Counted from the first letter of the stretch, positions 10,653 to 24,215 are shown. The stretch is 64,000 nucleotides of DNA from Centipeda felix (GCF_900186465.1 NZ_LT891959.1:454920-518919), one strand, 5' to 3'. Numbers and translations: made by a program. Notes: a model not told the origin generated them from the letters alone.

Positions 10653-11429
10653 CTATGCCGTCAGCCCGCCATCCACCATATAGATGCTGCCCGTTACCCA
10701 TGCTGCCGCAGGAGAGGCGAGAAAGACGACAGCGGCAGCGGCCTCATCGGCCGTGCCGATGCGCCCGAGCGGATAGAGCGACGCCATCTCCCGCAGCTGA
10801 TCCTCTCGTGGCAGATGCTCTGCGAGCTGGCGCTCCGTCATCGGCGTGAGAATATCGGCAGGTGCAACGGCATTCACGCGCACGCCGTCGCAGGCTGTCT
10901 CGCGGGCAAGCGAGCGCGTCAGCGCGACAACCGCGCCCTTCGTCGCCGCATACGCTGCACAAAAATAATTCCCATGCAGCCCTGCATCAGAGGCGATATT
11001 CACGATATTTCCATGCGTCTGCCGCAAATAGGGCAGAGCCGCCTGTGACAGATGGATCGTCCCCTTGATGTTCGTATCAAGCAGAGCGTCGAGCTCCTCC
11101 GCCGAAAGCGCATCCAGCGCGCCCTCGTGGTAGATGCCTGCGGCATTGATGAGAACGTCTAGCGCACCACAGCAGCGGATTGCCTCCGCAACAACGCGGC
11201 CACAGTCGGACAGAGACCGTACATCGCCGGCACAAAACAGCGCACGCCCTGTGGCAGAGAGCTGCTCCTCTGCGCCCTTGCCCCGCATCTGGTCACGCCC
11301 CATGAGCACAACGCGCGCACCGGCCGCCAGAAACATTGCCGCCGCCGCGTATCCGATGCCCGAGGTGCCGCCTGAGATCAGCACGGATTTTCCCGCGAAT
11401 GCATCCGGTGCAAAGATCGTTTTGCTCAT
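10653..11429 (-). CDS. SDR-family oxidoreductase
   Basis: 258 aa classical short-chain dehydrogenase. The Rossmann motif is SGGTSGIGYAAA (TGxxxGIG type), NAAG appears as LINAAGIY, the catalytic serine region is NIVNIASDAG and the catalytic YxxxK is YAATK. The C-terminus VTGSIYMVDGGLTA is typical. Closest in style to FabG-like enzymes; substrate unknown. The ATG at 11429 is preceded by GGGGCGG; the longer in-frame start would read through the hup terminator. It lies between hup and the glycosyltransferase, a place where Bacillus has sporulation genes and yabO. Confidence 0.88.
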   Translation of the reverse strand: MSKTIFAPDAFAGKSVLISGGTSGIGYAAAAMFLAAGARVVLMGRDQMRGKGAEEQLSATGRALFCAGDVRSLSDCGRVVAEAIRCCGALDVLINAAGIYHEGALDALSAEELDALLDTNIKGTIHLSQAALPYLRQTHGNIVNIASDAGLHGNYFCAAYAATKGAVVALTRSLARETACDGVRVNAVAPADILTPMTERQLAEHLPREDQLREMASLYPLGRIGTADEAAAAVVFLASPAAAWVTGSIYMVDGGLTA

Positions 11430-11446
11430 ATCCGCCCCACAACGCA

Positions 11447-11476
11447 GAAAAACCGGACTCCCGTCGGAAGTCCGGT
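11447..11476 (-). terminator. Rho-independent terminator of hup
   Basis: ACCGGACT and AGTCCGGT form an 8-bp stem around nine bases, followed by TTTT on the minus strand, 13 bp after the hup stop. Confidence 0.9.
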
Positions 11477-11488
11477 CACACTGCAAAA

Positions 11489-11761
11489 TCAGTTCACAGC
11501 ATCCTTCAGAGCCTTGCCGGCCTTGAACACAGGATTACGCGAAGCCGCGATCTCGATTTCCTTGCCCGTCTGGGGGTTACGCCCCTTGCGTGCCGCACGA
11601 TCCTTCACCTCGAACGTGCCGAATCCGATCAGCTGAATCTTGTCACCCTCGGAAAGTGCGCCCTTGATCGTCTCAAAAACTGCATTGACTGCCTTCTCTG
11701 CGTCCTTCTTCGTGAGACTTGCCTGCTCTGCTACGTTTGCGACCAATTCCTGCTTGTTCAA
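11489..11761 (-). CDS. hup: DNA-binding protein HU
   Basis: 90 aa, exactly the HU length. The start is TTG at 11761, giving [20 protein letters not shown], with AAAGGAGG eight bases upstream; a longer in-frame ATG at 11791 lies before that Shine-Dalgarno sequence. The DNA-binding arm [11 protein letters not shown] and the [13 protein letters not shown] strand are conserved. HU is the abundant nucleoid protein that bends DNA. It has its own promoter and terminator. Neighbouring mfd and yabN match the Bacillus order. Confidence 0.97.
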   Translation of the reverse strand: MNKQELVANVAEQASLTKKDAEKAVNAVFETIKGALSEGDKIQLIGFGTFEVKDRAARKGRNPQTGKEIEIAASRNPVFKAGKALKDAVN

Positions 11762-11829
11762 AGTAGCATCCTCCTTTAAGATATTTTCCATTTTCCTCGC
11801 GACCGCTTAGTGTCGCACTGACATGAGAG

Positions 11830-11858
11830 AATTTAACAGAATTACCCCGAAAAATCAA
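11830..11858 (-). promoter_or_regulatory. Promoter of hup
   Basis: TTGATT, 17 bp, TAAATT on the minus strand, leaving a leader of about 60 nt before the hup TTG start. The surrounding DNA is AT-rich compared with the genes. Confidence 0.7.
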
Positions 11859-11906
11859 GGGGAAATATTAAAAAAAGATGATTTTTCCCAAAAACTCCCG
11901 TTTTTT

Positions 11907-12594
11907 TTACGGATTTTCCCAAAAAGTCGGCATATAAGGGACAAAAATGGAGGTCAGATGATCCACATCCTCCTGCCGATCGAGTGCATAAAGCGGAATG
12001 CGCCGCACGTCCTGTTCGGGCAGACTGAGGTGGTGCAGATAGAGCACCTCCTGTGCATCGTCGCAGTGCTCCATCAGGAGCAGTTTGACATCGGAAGCAA
12101 TCGCATGCGAATAAATTTGTGTAATGATGCGGTCCTGCGTCGGCACGGCACGGATCTGCGCCTCATTCAGCGCGTCGAGAATGGAGAGCCCGTTCACGGG
12201 ATCGATGCCCACCGCCGCAAAAAGCGGATCCAAAAAACTCATCCCGGACAGGATGTCGAGCGGTATCCCCTCGCGCTCTGCCGCAGGGCGCAGGAGCTGT
12301 ACCGTGCGCTCTGCGACGTGCGGGCTTCCGGGAACGAGATAGAGCACAGAGCCCGTGCGGACACGCGTACAGAGATCCGTGACAATCGCGGCATAGAGCG
12401 CATCAAAGTCCCCCATCTCCTCGTAGAGGGGATCGTATGTCTCATAGGAAATCTGCACATCATCCAGTGCCGATACACTCGGGTGGATGCGCGTGCGCAG
12501 CACGATCTGCTCCGCCCTCTCGATCTGCGTCCATGTCTCGCGCGTAATCAGCCCCGCGTCACCGGGGCCGAGCCCCGCAACGGTCAATCGATAG

Positions 12595-12602
<8 letters not shown>
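11907..12602 (-). CDS. yabN: Tetrapyrrole methylase-domain protein, YabN N-terminal half without MazG
   Basis: 231 aa. VAGLGPGDAGLITRETW is the SAM-binding opening of the tetrapyrrole (corrin/porphyrin) methylase fold, and VLYLVPGSPHVAERTV and GMSFLDPLFAAVGIDP continue it. In Bacillus and most relatives YabN is about 490 aa, with a C-terminal MazG nucleotide pyrophosphohydrolase. Here the protein stops after MPTFWENP, at a run of eight A, and only about 50 bp remain before the hup promoter, so the MazG half is gone rather than hidden by one frameshift. Overlaps the mfd end by 8 bp, so it is probably translated from the mfd mRNA. The biochemical role of the family is unclear. Confidence 0.82.
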
Positions 12603-17844
<5,242 letters not shown>

Positions 17845-17873
17845 GGATAGACTCCTTTCAATAGGACGTTGCA

Positions 17874-17940
17874 TGATGGTTCACGGATCCATTCAACACC
17901 ATCATCTTGGTGTATTTTCCCGCACTCCGGCGGAACATCT
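17874..17940. repeat. Decayed fragment of the dispersed palindromic repeat
   Basis: CATTCAACACCATCATCTTG followed by GTGTATTTT and GCACTCCGGCGGAA parallels the left half of the copy at 50214-50380 (ATTCAGCGCCATCATCTTGA, GCATCTTTTT, GCACTTCGGCGGGAA). It lies between argS and rpoE. Confidence 0.55.
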
Positions 17941-17972
17941 GCACCAATCGGATGACTGTCTCCCGTGAGGCC

Positions 17973-19631
17973 TTACATCTTCTCCGGCGCGGAAACGCCC
18001 AGAATACCGAGGCTGTGGCGAATCACGCGCCCGGTCGCCATGACGAGGGCGAGGCGGGCAGAGGCAAGTGCCGGTTCCTGTCCAACAATGCGGCATTTAT
18101 TGTAAAACGCATGAAATGCAGCCGCGAGCTCATGGCTGTAGCGTGCGATGCGCTGAGGAGCGTATTCCGCTGCAGCGCGCTCGATCTCCTCAGGATAGGC
18201 AGCGAGCTTCTTGATGAGTGCCGTCTCCGTCTCATCCGTCAGGCGTTCCAGCTCCGCCCCATCTGAGGGGCCAATTTTCGATTCCTCCGCCTGGCGGAAG
18301 ATGCTGGAAATGCGTGCATGCGCATACTGGATGTAGTAGACGGGGTTTTCGTTCGTTCTCTTCTTCGCGAGATCGAGATCGAAATCCAGCTGGCTGTCGA
18401 GGGAGCGCATCAGGAAGAAATACCGCGCCGCATCGACGCCGACCTCCTCCATCAATTCCCGCAGCGTCACCGTCTCGCCCGTGCGCTTGCTCAGCTTTAC
18501 GACCTCACCGTCGCGATAGAGGCTCACCATCTGCAGGAGAAGTACCGTAAGCTGCTGGGGATCGTGTCCGAGCGCCGCCATCGCCGCCTTGACGCGGGCG
18601 ACATAGCCGTGATGATCCGCCCCCCAGATGTTGACGAGCCTGCCGAAGCCGCGCGCGTACTTATTGTCATGATAGGCGATATCCGCGGCAAGATACGTCG
18701 GTACGCCATTGTCGCGGAAGATCACGCGATCTTTGTCATCCCCGTAGTCCGTCGAGCGCAGCCATACCGCACCGTCCTTCTCGTAGGCGGCGCCGCGTTC
18801 GAGCAGCACATCGACGACGCGGCGCACGGCCGCCGGATGGAGCGTGCGCTCACTGAACCACGCATCGAACGTCACACCGAAGTCTGCGAGATCCTCGCGA
18901 AGCGCGGCGAGTTTCTCGCGATAGGCAATGTCCTTGAACTGTTCCAGACGCTTCTCCTCGGACAGAGCGAGATAGCGATCCCCGTCACGGTCGATGATGC
19001 GCTGTGCCGTCTCCACGATATCCGCACCGTGGTAGCCGTTCTCAGGGAACAGTACCTCCCGTCCGAGGAGCTCCAGATAGCGCGCATTCACCGACACGGC
19101 GAGCAAATGCATCTGGTTGCCCGCATCGTTGACATAGTACTCGCTCTCCACCGTATAGCCTGCCGTCCGCAGCAGCGTCACCAGCGCCGAGCCGACCGCC
19201 GCACCGCGCCCGTGTCCGACGTGCAGCGGTCCCGTCGGATTCGCGCTGACGTACTCCACCTGAATCGGCGCCGCATCCTTCGGCGCCAGTGTACCGTAGG
19301 TCTCCCCCGCACGCAGAATCCCACGCAGGGTATCTGCCATCACATCTTTTTTGAGATAGAAATTGAGGAAGCCCGGTCCTGCCATCTCCGCATGATCGAG
19401 CCATGCGCCCGTAAGATGGGCACGAAGCGTCTCCGCGATCTTCTTCGGCGGCTGACGAAAGACGCGCGCCGACTGCATCGCAAAGTTCGTGGCAAAATCG
19501 CCCAGCGCCTTATCCGGCGGCTCCTCCAGAAGAATGGGGGGAAGTGCGCCGCCCTCCGGCAGCTCTCCCGCCGCCGTGGCGGCCTCCACGGCACGAAGCA
19601 GTGCCTGCTCAATCTGCTGTTTGATCTCCAC
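17973..19631 (-). CDS. argS: Arginyl-tRNA synthetase
   Basis: 552 aa class I synthetase. The N-terminal Add-1 domain (about 1-110) is followed by the HIGH-type motif PTGPLHVGHGRGAAVGSA, then a KMSKS-type segment VKLSKRTGETVT and the DALR anticodon-binding domain near RYSHELAAAFHAFYNKCRI. The GTG at 19631 (VEIKQQIEQALL) gives the usual length and has AAAGGAG about 11 bases upstream; it overlaps the DUF1934 gene by 23 bp. The DUF1934-argS-rpoE-pyrG order matches Bacillus ywiB-argS-rpoE-pyrG. Confidence 0.96.
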   Translation of the reverse strand: MEIKQQIEQALLRAVEAATAAGELPEGGALPPILLEEPPDKALGDFATNFAMQSARVFRQPPKKIAETLRAHLTGAWLDHAEMAGPGFLNFYLKKDVMADTLRGILRAGETYGTLAPKDAAPIQVEYVSANPTGPLHVGHGRGAAVGSALVTLLRTAGYTVESEYYVNDAGNQMHLLAVSVNARYLELLGREVLFPENGYHGADIVETAQRIIDRDGDRYLALSEEKRLEQFKDIAYREKLAALREDLADFGVTFDAWFSERTLHPAAVRRVVDVLLERGAAYEKDGAVWLRSTDYGDDKDRVIFRDNGVPTYLAADIAYHDNKYARGFGRLVNIWGADHHGYVARVKAAMAALGHDPQQLTVLLLQMVSLYRDGEVVKLSKRTGETVTLRELMEEVGVDAARYFFLMRSLDSQLDFDLDLAKKRTNENPVYYIQYAHARISSIFRQAEESKIGPSDGAELERLTDETETALIKKLAAYPEEIERAAAEYAPQRIARYSHELAAAFHAFYNKCRIVGQEPALASARLALVMATGRVIRHSLGILGVSAPEKM

Positions 19632-20079
19632 CTTGATTTGATCTCCTTTGCATTGGCTCAATTCGTATTTCCATCGTGTTGTCGCTCTGACGCATCCCGT
19701 CCACATAGAGCGTATAGAAAATATACGCTTCCTCCACCCCGTCCGGAAAGCTGCGCACGCGCAGGCGCCGCGTCAACGTGGACAGCGAGAACCGCCCGTA
19801 CGGGGTGCGGTAGTCGCCGCGCCGTTCCTGCCCCGGGACGAAGTTCTGCGTACAGCGCACGACGCCACGCCGCTGCAGACGCACATCGTCCGCACCGATG
19901 CGCAGAATCGTCGGGACAATCGCGCCCTCAATCAGCTCTGCATCGTCATAGCTCACATAGCGGCTCTCTCCACGCAAAAAACGCCGTCCTATCACGGACA
20001 GCGTAATGCGGCTCTCCTCGCCTGCAGCATCCACCTGTCTTCCCTTGAGAAAGACACGCACCTGCTCCGCACCCTTCAT
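19609..20079 (-). CDS. DUF1934 family protein (YwiB-like)
   Basis: 156 aa. Small beta-barrel-like protein (calycin type in the known family), with RITLSVIGRRFLRGESRYVS, LRIGADDVRLQRRGVV and GRFSLSTLTRRLRV. Its adjacency to argS is conserved in Firmicutes and is the strongest evidence for the assignment. The function is unknown. The ATG at 20079 has GGAGGAGG five bases upstream. It overlaps argS, so the two are translationally coupled. Confidence 0.8.
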   Translation of the reverse strand: MKGAEQVRVFLKGRQVDAAGEESRITLSVIGRRFLRGESRYVSYDDAELIEGAIVPTILRIGADDVRLQRRGVVRCTQNFVPGQERRGDYRTPYGRFSLSTLTRRLRVRSFPDGVEEAYIFYTLYVDGMRQSDNTMEIRIEPMQRRSNQGGDQTAD

Positions 20080-20113
20080 CGAAACCTCCTCCGATAAAAA
20101 GTGTTCCGTGCAG

Positions 20114-20141
20114 CGAGAGCACGACATCGATCATGCTCTCG
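20114..20141 (-). other. Hairpin in the leader of the DUF1934-argS transcript
   Basis: CGAGAGCA and TGCTCTCG form a perfect 8-bp stem around 12 nt, 35 nt before the DUF1934 start. T residues occur only about 13 nt later, so it is not a standard terminator. It may end the chemotaxis-type transcript or protect the leader; I cannot decide. Confidence 0.45.
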
Positions 20142-20153
20142 ACGCGTTATTCT

Positions 20154-20261
20154 TGAAATCACCGATAAAGCAGCCCCTCGGATGAGCGCAGATTGCCCGT
20201 CATCGCATCGACAAAAAGATGCGCTGAGATGGCCGTACTGTATTGATCGGAGATTCCTTTA
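20154..20261. repeat. Shortened, decayed copy of the dispersed palindromic repeat
   Basis: The left end GAAATCACCGATAAA and the right end TTGATCGGAGATTCCTTTA are both recognisable, with the internal AAAAAGATGCG conserved, but about 60 bp of the middle is missing. It lies between cheX and DUF1934 and touches the cheX stop codon. Confidence 0.6.
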
Positions 20262-20723
20262 TACCTGGTCAACGGCAATATCCAATTCCACAAGTTTGCC
20301 GCTCAGATCCATTGCGACGACGAGGTACTGGCCATCGCAGACCTTCACCTCGAAGTCCGCCCCCACCGTCAGCGACGGCGTGGAGATATCGACATCCAGC
20401 TCCAAGGCCGTGATGTTCGTCGCCGTGTGAGCCGTCAGCATATTGCTCAGCTCTGAGATCGCGCTCTGCGCCATCTCGTCGAACGTCTCGACCGGCATCC
20501 CCATCATCATCTGCGACGCGATAAACTTGGCCGTCTCCTCACTCATATTGTAGACGACATTCCCGCGAATCTGCTTGGTAAAGCCCACCAGCATCGAAAC
20601 ACCGAGACTCTTGACACGCGACTTCGCTGCATAGAGCTTCGTCCGTGTCGGCTCGAGGAATCCCAGCATCGGCATCACCGTCGTAAAGGCGTCCACAAAA
20701 GGATTGATCAGTTTTGCATCCAT
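20259..20723 (-). CDS. cheX: CheX-type chemotaxis phosphatase domain protein
   Basis: 154 aa, the CheX/CheC-like fold. FVDAFTTVMPMLGF at the start and the helix FDEMAQSAISELSNMLTAHT (the E-S-N pattern used by CheX to dephosphorylate CheY-P) support the call. It follows the REC-CheX gene by three bases, with GGAGAG six bases before the ATG. No other che genes are nearby. It may dephosphorylate the receiver of its neighbour or CheY-P from the main chemotaxis cluster. Confidence 0.82.
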   Translation of the reverse strand: MDAKLINPFVDAFTTVMPMLGFLEPTRTKLYAAKSRVKSLGVSMLVGFTKQIRGNVVYNMSEETAKFIASQMMMGMPVETFDEMAQSAISELSNMLTAHTATNITALELDVDISTPSLTVGADFEVKVCDGQYLVVAMDLSGKLVELDIAVDQV

Positions 20724-20726
20724 CGA

Positions 20727-21590
20727 TTACTCTCCTTCTGCAAAGCCCACATTGATCCGGACGGTTCCAATCGGCAACTTCATGCTGATACAGAACGTCG
20801 TCATGCGGGGACTTACAATATGCACCTGTGCGCCCGAGATCGTCCCCGGGGGCGTCAGGCGCAGTTCCTTCCCATCCAGGACATTGTTGATCTTTGAAAC
20901 AGCTCGCCCTGCGATAATGTTCGCGGCTTCCTCTACGGCATCTGCTGCCTCGTTCTCCGTGAGCTCCTCTACGGTCGAATATCCAAGCATGTGCATGGCG
21001 AAGAGCTGTACCACAGACTCCTCTGCGTAGAGGATCACGCGTCCTGTCGTATAGCCCGTGATGCCGATGATCACTGCCGCACCGCTCACATCGAGTGTGC
21101 GCGACTCATAGGGTGCAATCTCCGGCTCTCCCTCCATATTGAGGAGCCCCGACACCCCCTGCTGGAGGGCACGTGCAAACGGCTTTGCATAGAGTTCCCG
21201 AAACTCTGTCTCCTGCGTGGCGGATACCTGCCCGATCAGGTACAGCGTATCCAGCAGATCTGCCTGCGAAACCGGCTTTTGAAGGAACGCACGCACGCCG
21301 ACAGCCTTCCCTTGTGTGATGAGCTTCAGATCCTTCATCGCACTGATCATCAGAATCCGTGCATCCGCATCCAGCGCGAGGATACGTCTGCTGCACTCAA
21401 GGCCGTTTGTGTCCGGCAGGTTCATATCCATCGTCACGAAGTCCGGCCGCAGCTCTTCGTAGAGTTTCAGCGCCTCCACGGCATCTGCCGCCATCCCGCA
21501 GACCTCGAAATCCGTTTCCCTTAGATGTTCAGCAATCATCACGCGGCTGATCTTGGAGTCGTCCACGATCAGTACCCGCAGCTTTCCCAT
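20727..21590 (-). CDS. Response regulator with receiver and CheX-like output domain
   Basis: 287 aa. Residues 1-120 are a CheY-like receiver (LIVDDSKISRVMIAEHL, phospho-acceptor Asp at about 55 in FVTMDMNLPD, KPVSQADLL with the conserved Lys). Residues about 140-285 are a CheX/CheC-like domain (TGRVILYAEESVV, LTENEAADAVEEAANIIAGR). The helix has E-x-x-N like active phosphatases. A receiver fused to a phosphatase domain suggests phosphorylation-controlled removal of phosphate from a response regulator. Paired with the separate CheX just downstream. Confidence 0.85.
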   Translation of the reverse strand: MGKLRVLIVDDSKISRVMIAEHLRETDFEVCGMAADAVEALKLYEELRPDFVTMDMNLPDTNGLECSRRILALDADARILMISAMKDLKLITQGKAVGVRAFLQKPVSQADLLDTLYLIGQVSATQETEFRELYAKPFARALQQGVSGLLNMEGEPEIAPYESRTLDVSGAAVIIGITGYTTGRVILYAEESVVQLFAMHMLGYSTVEELTENEAADAVEEAANIIAGRAVSKINNVLDGKELRLTPPGTISGAQVHIVSPRMTTFCISMKLPIGTVRINVGFAEGE

Positions 21591-21655
21591 TCCTACTCCC
21601 CCTCTGCCACGAACACTCTATTCTAATTCTATTATACACAAAAAAGGGCTGTTCG

Positions 21656-22021
21656 TCACATATTTTTTGGGAGAACTTCGATCCAATAGCCGTCGGGATC
21701 CTCTACGAAGTAAATGCCCATTTCGGCATTCTCATAGCAGATGACCCCCATCTCCGTATGCAGCGCATGCGCTGCTGCATAGTCGTCCGTATGGAGCGCG
21801 AGATGGAACTCCTTTTCCCCGAGATTGTACGGTTCAGTTCGCGCGTCCAGATAGGTCAGCTCCAGCTCAAAGTCCGTCGTGCCGTCCGTCAGATAGACGA
21901 GGGTAAAGCCCTCCGCCTCTAGGCGCCGCTTCTCACGGAAGCCAAATGCCTTTTCATAGAACGCCATGCTGCGTGCCAGATCGAGCACATTGAAATTCAC
22001 ATGCGTAAAATTAAATGCCAT
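21656..22021 (-). CDS. gloA: Lactoylglutathione lyase-like VOC protein
   Basis: 121 aa. Two beta-alpha-beta-beta-beta modules: FTHVNFNVLDLARSMAFYEK and FHLALHTDDYAAAHALH, with metal ligands H5 region, E residues in DFELELTYL and in GIYFVEDPDGYWIEVLP. This is the glyoxalase I pattern. It would convert the hemithioacetal of methylglyoxal and a thiol to a thioester. Shine-Dalgarno GGGGAGG lies about five bases before the ATG. Confidence 0.85.
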   Translation of the reverse strand: MAFNFTHVNFNVLDLARSMAFYEKAFGFREKRRLEAEGFTLVYLTDGTTDFELELTYLDARTEPYNLGEKEFHLALHTDDYAAAHALHTEMGVICYENAEMGIYFVEDPDGYWIEVLPKNM

Positions 22022-22034
22022 AATGTCCTCCCCA

Positions 22035-22059
22035 TTAAGGAATCGCTGATAAATTTCGT
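22035..22059. repeat. End fragment of the dispersed palindromic repeat
   Basis: TTAAGGAATCGCTGATAAAT is the terminal inverted repeat, directly before the VOC gene start on the minus strand; the rest of the element is absent. Confidence 0.6.
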
Positions 22060-22115
22060 ATTTTGTGTATATCGGAAAATGCCGTCCTCCTCATAAGCGC
22101 ATCACCGACAGCTCC

Positions 22116-23588
22116 CTACTGTCGTGATGCGCGGTCAAAGAGCTCCGTCACGGCCGCAGGCGGCTCTGCATCGAGCCGGCTCACCACATAGATGGCAGCG
22201 AGTGCCAGCAGAAATCCCGGCACGATCTCATAGAGTCCAAAGAACGCAAACTGCTTCCAGACGAGCACCGTTACGCCGCCCGTCACAATCCCTGCGAGCA
22301 CGCCGCGCTCCGTCGTCCGCCGCCAAAAGAGGCACATGAGGAGTGCGGGGCCGAAGGCGGCACCGAAGCCTGCCCACGCATACGCCACCATATCGAGGAT
22401 AAAGTTGTCGGGGCTGAGCCCGAGATAGATCGCCGCCGCTGCAATCACGAGAACGGACAGACGGCTCACCCAGACCAGCTCGCCCTGCTGCGCTTTGGGG
22501 CGGAAGCTGCGCCGATAGATATCCTGCGCAAACGCCGAGGCGGCTACGAGGAGCTGCGCCGACGCCGTGCTCATGATCGCTGCCAGCACCGCCGCGAGGA
22601 TCAGCCCCGCGACGACCGGCGGGAAAAGCTCACCCGCCATCGTGAGGAACACCGTCTCCGTTGCTGTTCCCGCCAGCGGTGTCTTAAGATACACCGCCCC
22701 CACCATGCCGACGAGAATCGCCGCCGAGAGGGAGATCACCACCCACGACATGGCGATGCGCGTCGCCTGGGGCAGCTCCTCTGCATGGCGGATCGCCATA
22801 AAGCGCACGAGAATATGCGGCTGTCCGAAATAACCGAGCCCCCAGCCCATGAGGGAAATGAACTCGATGAACCCGAGTGTACTGCCGTCGGGCTTGGTCA
22901 GCGGCGCGAAAAATTCTGCATGCTGTGCATGGATCAGATCCGCCGTCGCCGAAAAGCCGCCCAGCATCAATGCCGCCCCCACAGGAACCACGAGAATGGC
23001 AAAGAACATCATCACGCCTTGGATAAAATCCGTTCGAGACACGGCGAGAAAACCACCGACGAGCGTGTAGAACACCACGACCACGGCACCAAAGAGCAGC
23101 GCCGTCAGATACGGCAGCTGGAAAATTGTCTCAAAGAGGCGCCCCGCCGCCACGAATCCCGATGACGTATAGAGGATAAAAAAGATGAGAATGAAGATTG
23201 CAGGTACGATCCGCAGTGCGCCCGACGTGGCAAAAAAACGATTTTCAAAGAAATCCGGCAGCGTCAGTGAGTTGTGTGCCAGCTCTGTATAGACGCGCAG
23301 GCGCGCCGCGATGAACTGCCAGTTCGCCCATGTGCCGAGCGCCAGACCGAGTGCAATCCAGCCGGCATTGAGCCCCGCCGTATAGGCAAAGCCGGGCAGC
23401 CCCATCAGCATCCACCCCGACATATCCGACGCCTCGGCACTCATCGAGGTCACCCATGCGCCGAGCTTTCGATTCCCGAGGAAGTAATCGCTCATATTGC
23501 GCGTCCGTCGATAGTAGTAGACGCCAATGCCCATCATTAGGAGCATATAAACAAGAAAAATAACACTGATCTCAATCCGCTCTGCCAA
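22116..23588 (-). CDS. putP: Sodium/proline symporter
   Basis: About 490 aa, sodium:solute symporter family (LeuT fold, 13 membrane helices expected). Signature segments include YFLGNRKLGAWVTSMSAEAS and DMSGWMLMGLPGFAY at the N-terminus, FNG-type Na+ site residues, GRLFETIFQLPY, and SAQLLVAASAFAQDIYR. I prefer the TTG at 23588 because TTAGGAG sits eight bases upstream; an in-frame ATG at 23609 would add seven residues and has no Shine-Dalgarno sequence. It imports proline with Na+ for nutrition or osmoprotection. Confidence 0.93.
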   Translation of the reverse strand: MAERIEISVIFLVYMLLMMGIGVYYYRRTRNMSDYFLGNRKLGAWVTSMSAEASDMSGWMLMGLPGFAYTAGLNAGWIALGLALGTWANWQFIAARLRVYTELAHNSLTLPDFFENRFFATSGALRIVPAIFILIFFILYTSSGFVAAGRLFETIFQLPYLTALLFGAVVVVFYTLVGGFLAVSRTDFIQGVMMFFAILVVPVGAALMLGGFSATADLIHAQHAEFFAPLTKPDGSTLGFIEFISLMGWGLGYFGQPHILVRFMAIRHAEELPQATRIAMSWVVISLSAAILVGMVGAVYLKTPLAGTATETVFLTMAGELFPPVVAGLILAAVLAAIMSTASAQLLVAASAFAQDIYRRSFRPKAQQGELVWVSRLSVLVIAAAAIYLGLSPDNFILDMVAYAWAGFGAAFGPALLMCLFWRRTTERGVLAGIVTGGVTVLVWKQFAFFGLYEIVPGFLLALAAIYVVSRLDAEPPAAVTELFDRASRQ

Positions 23589-23660
23589 CAAAAAATCTCC
23601 TAACACCATAATATGTCGTTTATTATACGGGATTCTCGGCGGAAAAGCAAAAATATTTGC

Positions 23661-23706
23661 AAGGAATCGCCGATAAAATGTGGCCTGCCGAATTGGCGCA
23701 GATTTT
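23661..23706. repeat. Truncated copy of the dispersed repeat, in tandem with a full copy
   Basis: AAGGAATCGCCGATAAAATG then GCCTGCCGAATTGGCGCAGATTTT repeats the first 46 bp of the adjacent full element in the same orientation. The junction at 23706/23707 is immediate, as if one element inserted into, or recombined with, another. Confidence 0.8.
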
Positions 23707-23872
23707 AGGAATCACTGATAAAATGAGGTCTGCCAGATTGGCGTAGATTTTTTCGTCCGAACGAGGTGGAAAACCGGACGCAGAGTGGTGCTCTGTGGAG
23801 GATTTTCCGCCGAAGTGCGGGCAAAAAAGATGCGTCAAGATGGTTGTGCCGAATTTATCAGTGCTTCCTTTA
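23707..23872. repeat. Full copy of a dispersed palindromic (MITE-like) repeat, about 166 bp
   Basis: Ends AGGAATCACTGATAAAAT and ATTTATCAGTGCTTCCTTTA are imperfect inverted repeats. Inner arms also pair: GATTTTTTCGTCC with the complement of GGGCAAAAAAGATG, GGAAAACC with GGATTTTCC, and CAGAGTGGTGCTCTG at the centre, so the whole unit can fold into one long hairpin. No gene of useful length is inside. It is the best reference copy in this window. Confidence 0.85.
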
Positions 23873-23883
23873 TCCACAAAGAT

Positions 23884-23904
23884 AAAAACCCCGCTTACGC
23901 GGGG
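23884..23904 (-). terminator. Rho-independent terminator of the rubredoxin gene
   Basis: CCCCGC-GTAA-GCGGGG followed by TTTTT on the minus strand, 26 bp after the rubredoxin stop. Confidence 0.93.
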
Positions 23905-23929
23905 CTATGTCGTCAGTGCTTCCTTTACG

Positions 23930-24091
23930 TTACTCCTGCAGCTCAAACATACTCTTATCCACGCCGCAGAGCGGGCAGACAAAATCGTCGGGCAAATCGT
24001 CAAATGCCACGCCCGGAGCGAGATCGTAGTCAGGATCTCCCTTTGCCTCGTCATACACCCAGCCGCAAACCGAGCAAACCCATGTCTTCAT
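23930..24091 (-). CDS. rd: Rubredoxin
   Basis: 53 aa, translated by me from the minus strand. It reads [20 protein letters not shown] and ends [17 protein letters not shown]. The four iron ligands are the two CxxCG motifs (VCSVCGW and VCPLCGV), the aromatic core residues W4, Y13 and F49 are in place, and the length is standard. Rubredoxin is a one-iron electron carrier; in anaerobes it commonly feeds oxygen or peroxide detoxification enzymes. AGGAGG lies eight bases before the ATG. It is a single-gene unit with its own terminator. Confidence 0.97.
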   Translation of the reverse strand: MKTWVCSVCGWVYDEAKGDPDYDLAPGVAFDDLPDDFVCPLCGVDKSMFELQE

Positions 24092-24128
24092 AACAAATTC
24101 CTCCTATAATCATACACAGTTTCAGTAG

Positions 24129-24158
24129 ATGATACTGGTTCTTTATTTTATTAACCAA
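24129..24158 (-). promoter_or_regulatory. Probable rubredoxin promoter
   Basis: TTGGTT, 18 bp, TATCAT on the minus strand, 38 bp before the ATG, in an AT-rich gap. Confidence 0.5.
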
Positions 24159-24215
24159 TAACTATTATTATAATATAGCATTTTTCTCTTTTTGTCCATA
24201 CCCCTGAGCAAAATT

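Noticed and set aside
18318..20006. 562-codon plus-strand open frame opposite argS and DUF1934
   Set aside because: Runs across two real, overlapping minus-strand genes; low-complexity His/Arg-rich translation typical of antisense frames.
20080..20258. T-box leader before the DUF1934-argS operon
   Set aside because: There is a hairpin at 20114-20141, but no T-box core (TGGNACCGCG) and no terminator-antiterminator pair.
23623..24093. Short frames on both strands within the dispersed repeat (for example one starting MDKGSTDKFG and one starting MVLCGGFSAE)
   Set aside because: They are translations of the palindromic element itself, recur wherever it occurs and break at different points; not genes. 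The plus-strand one also runs antisense to rubredoxin.
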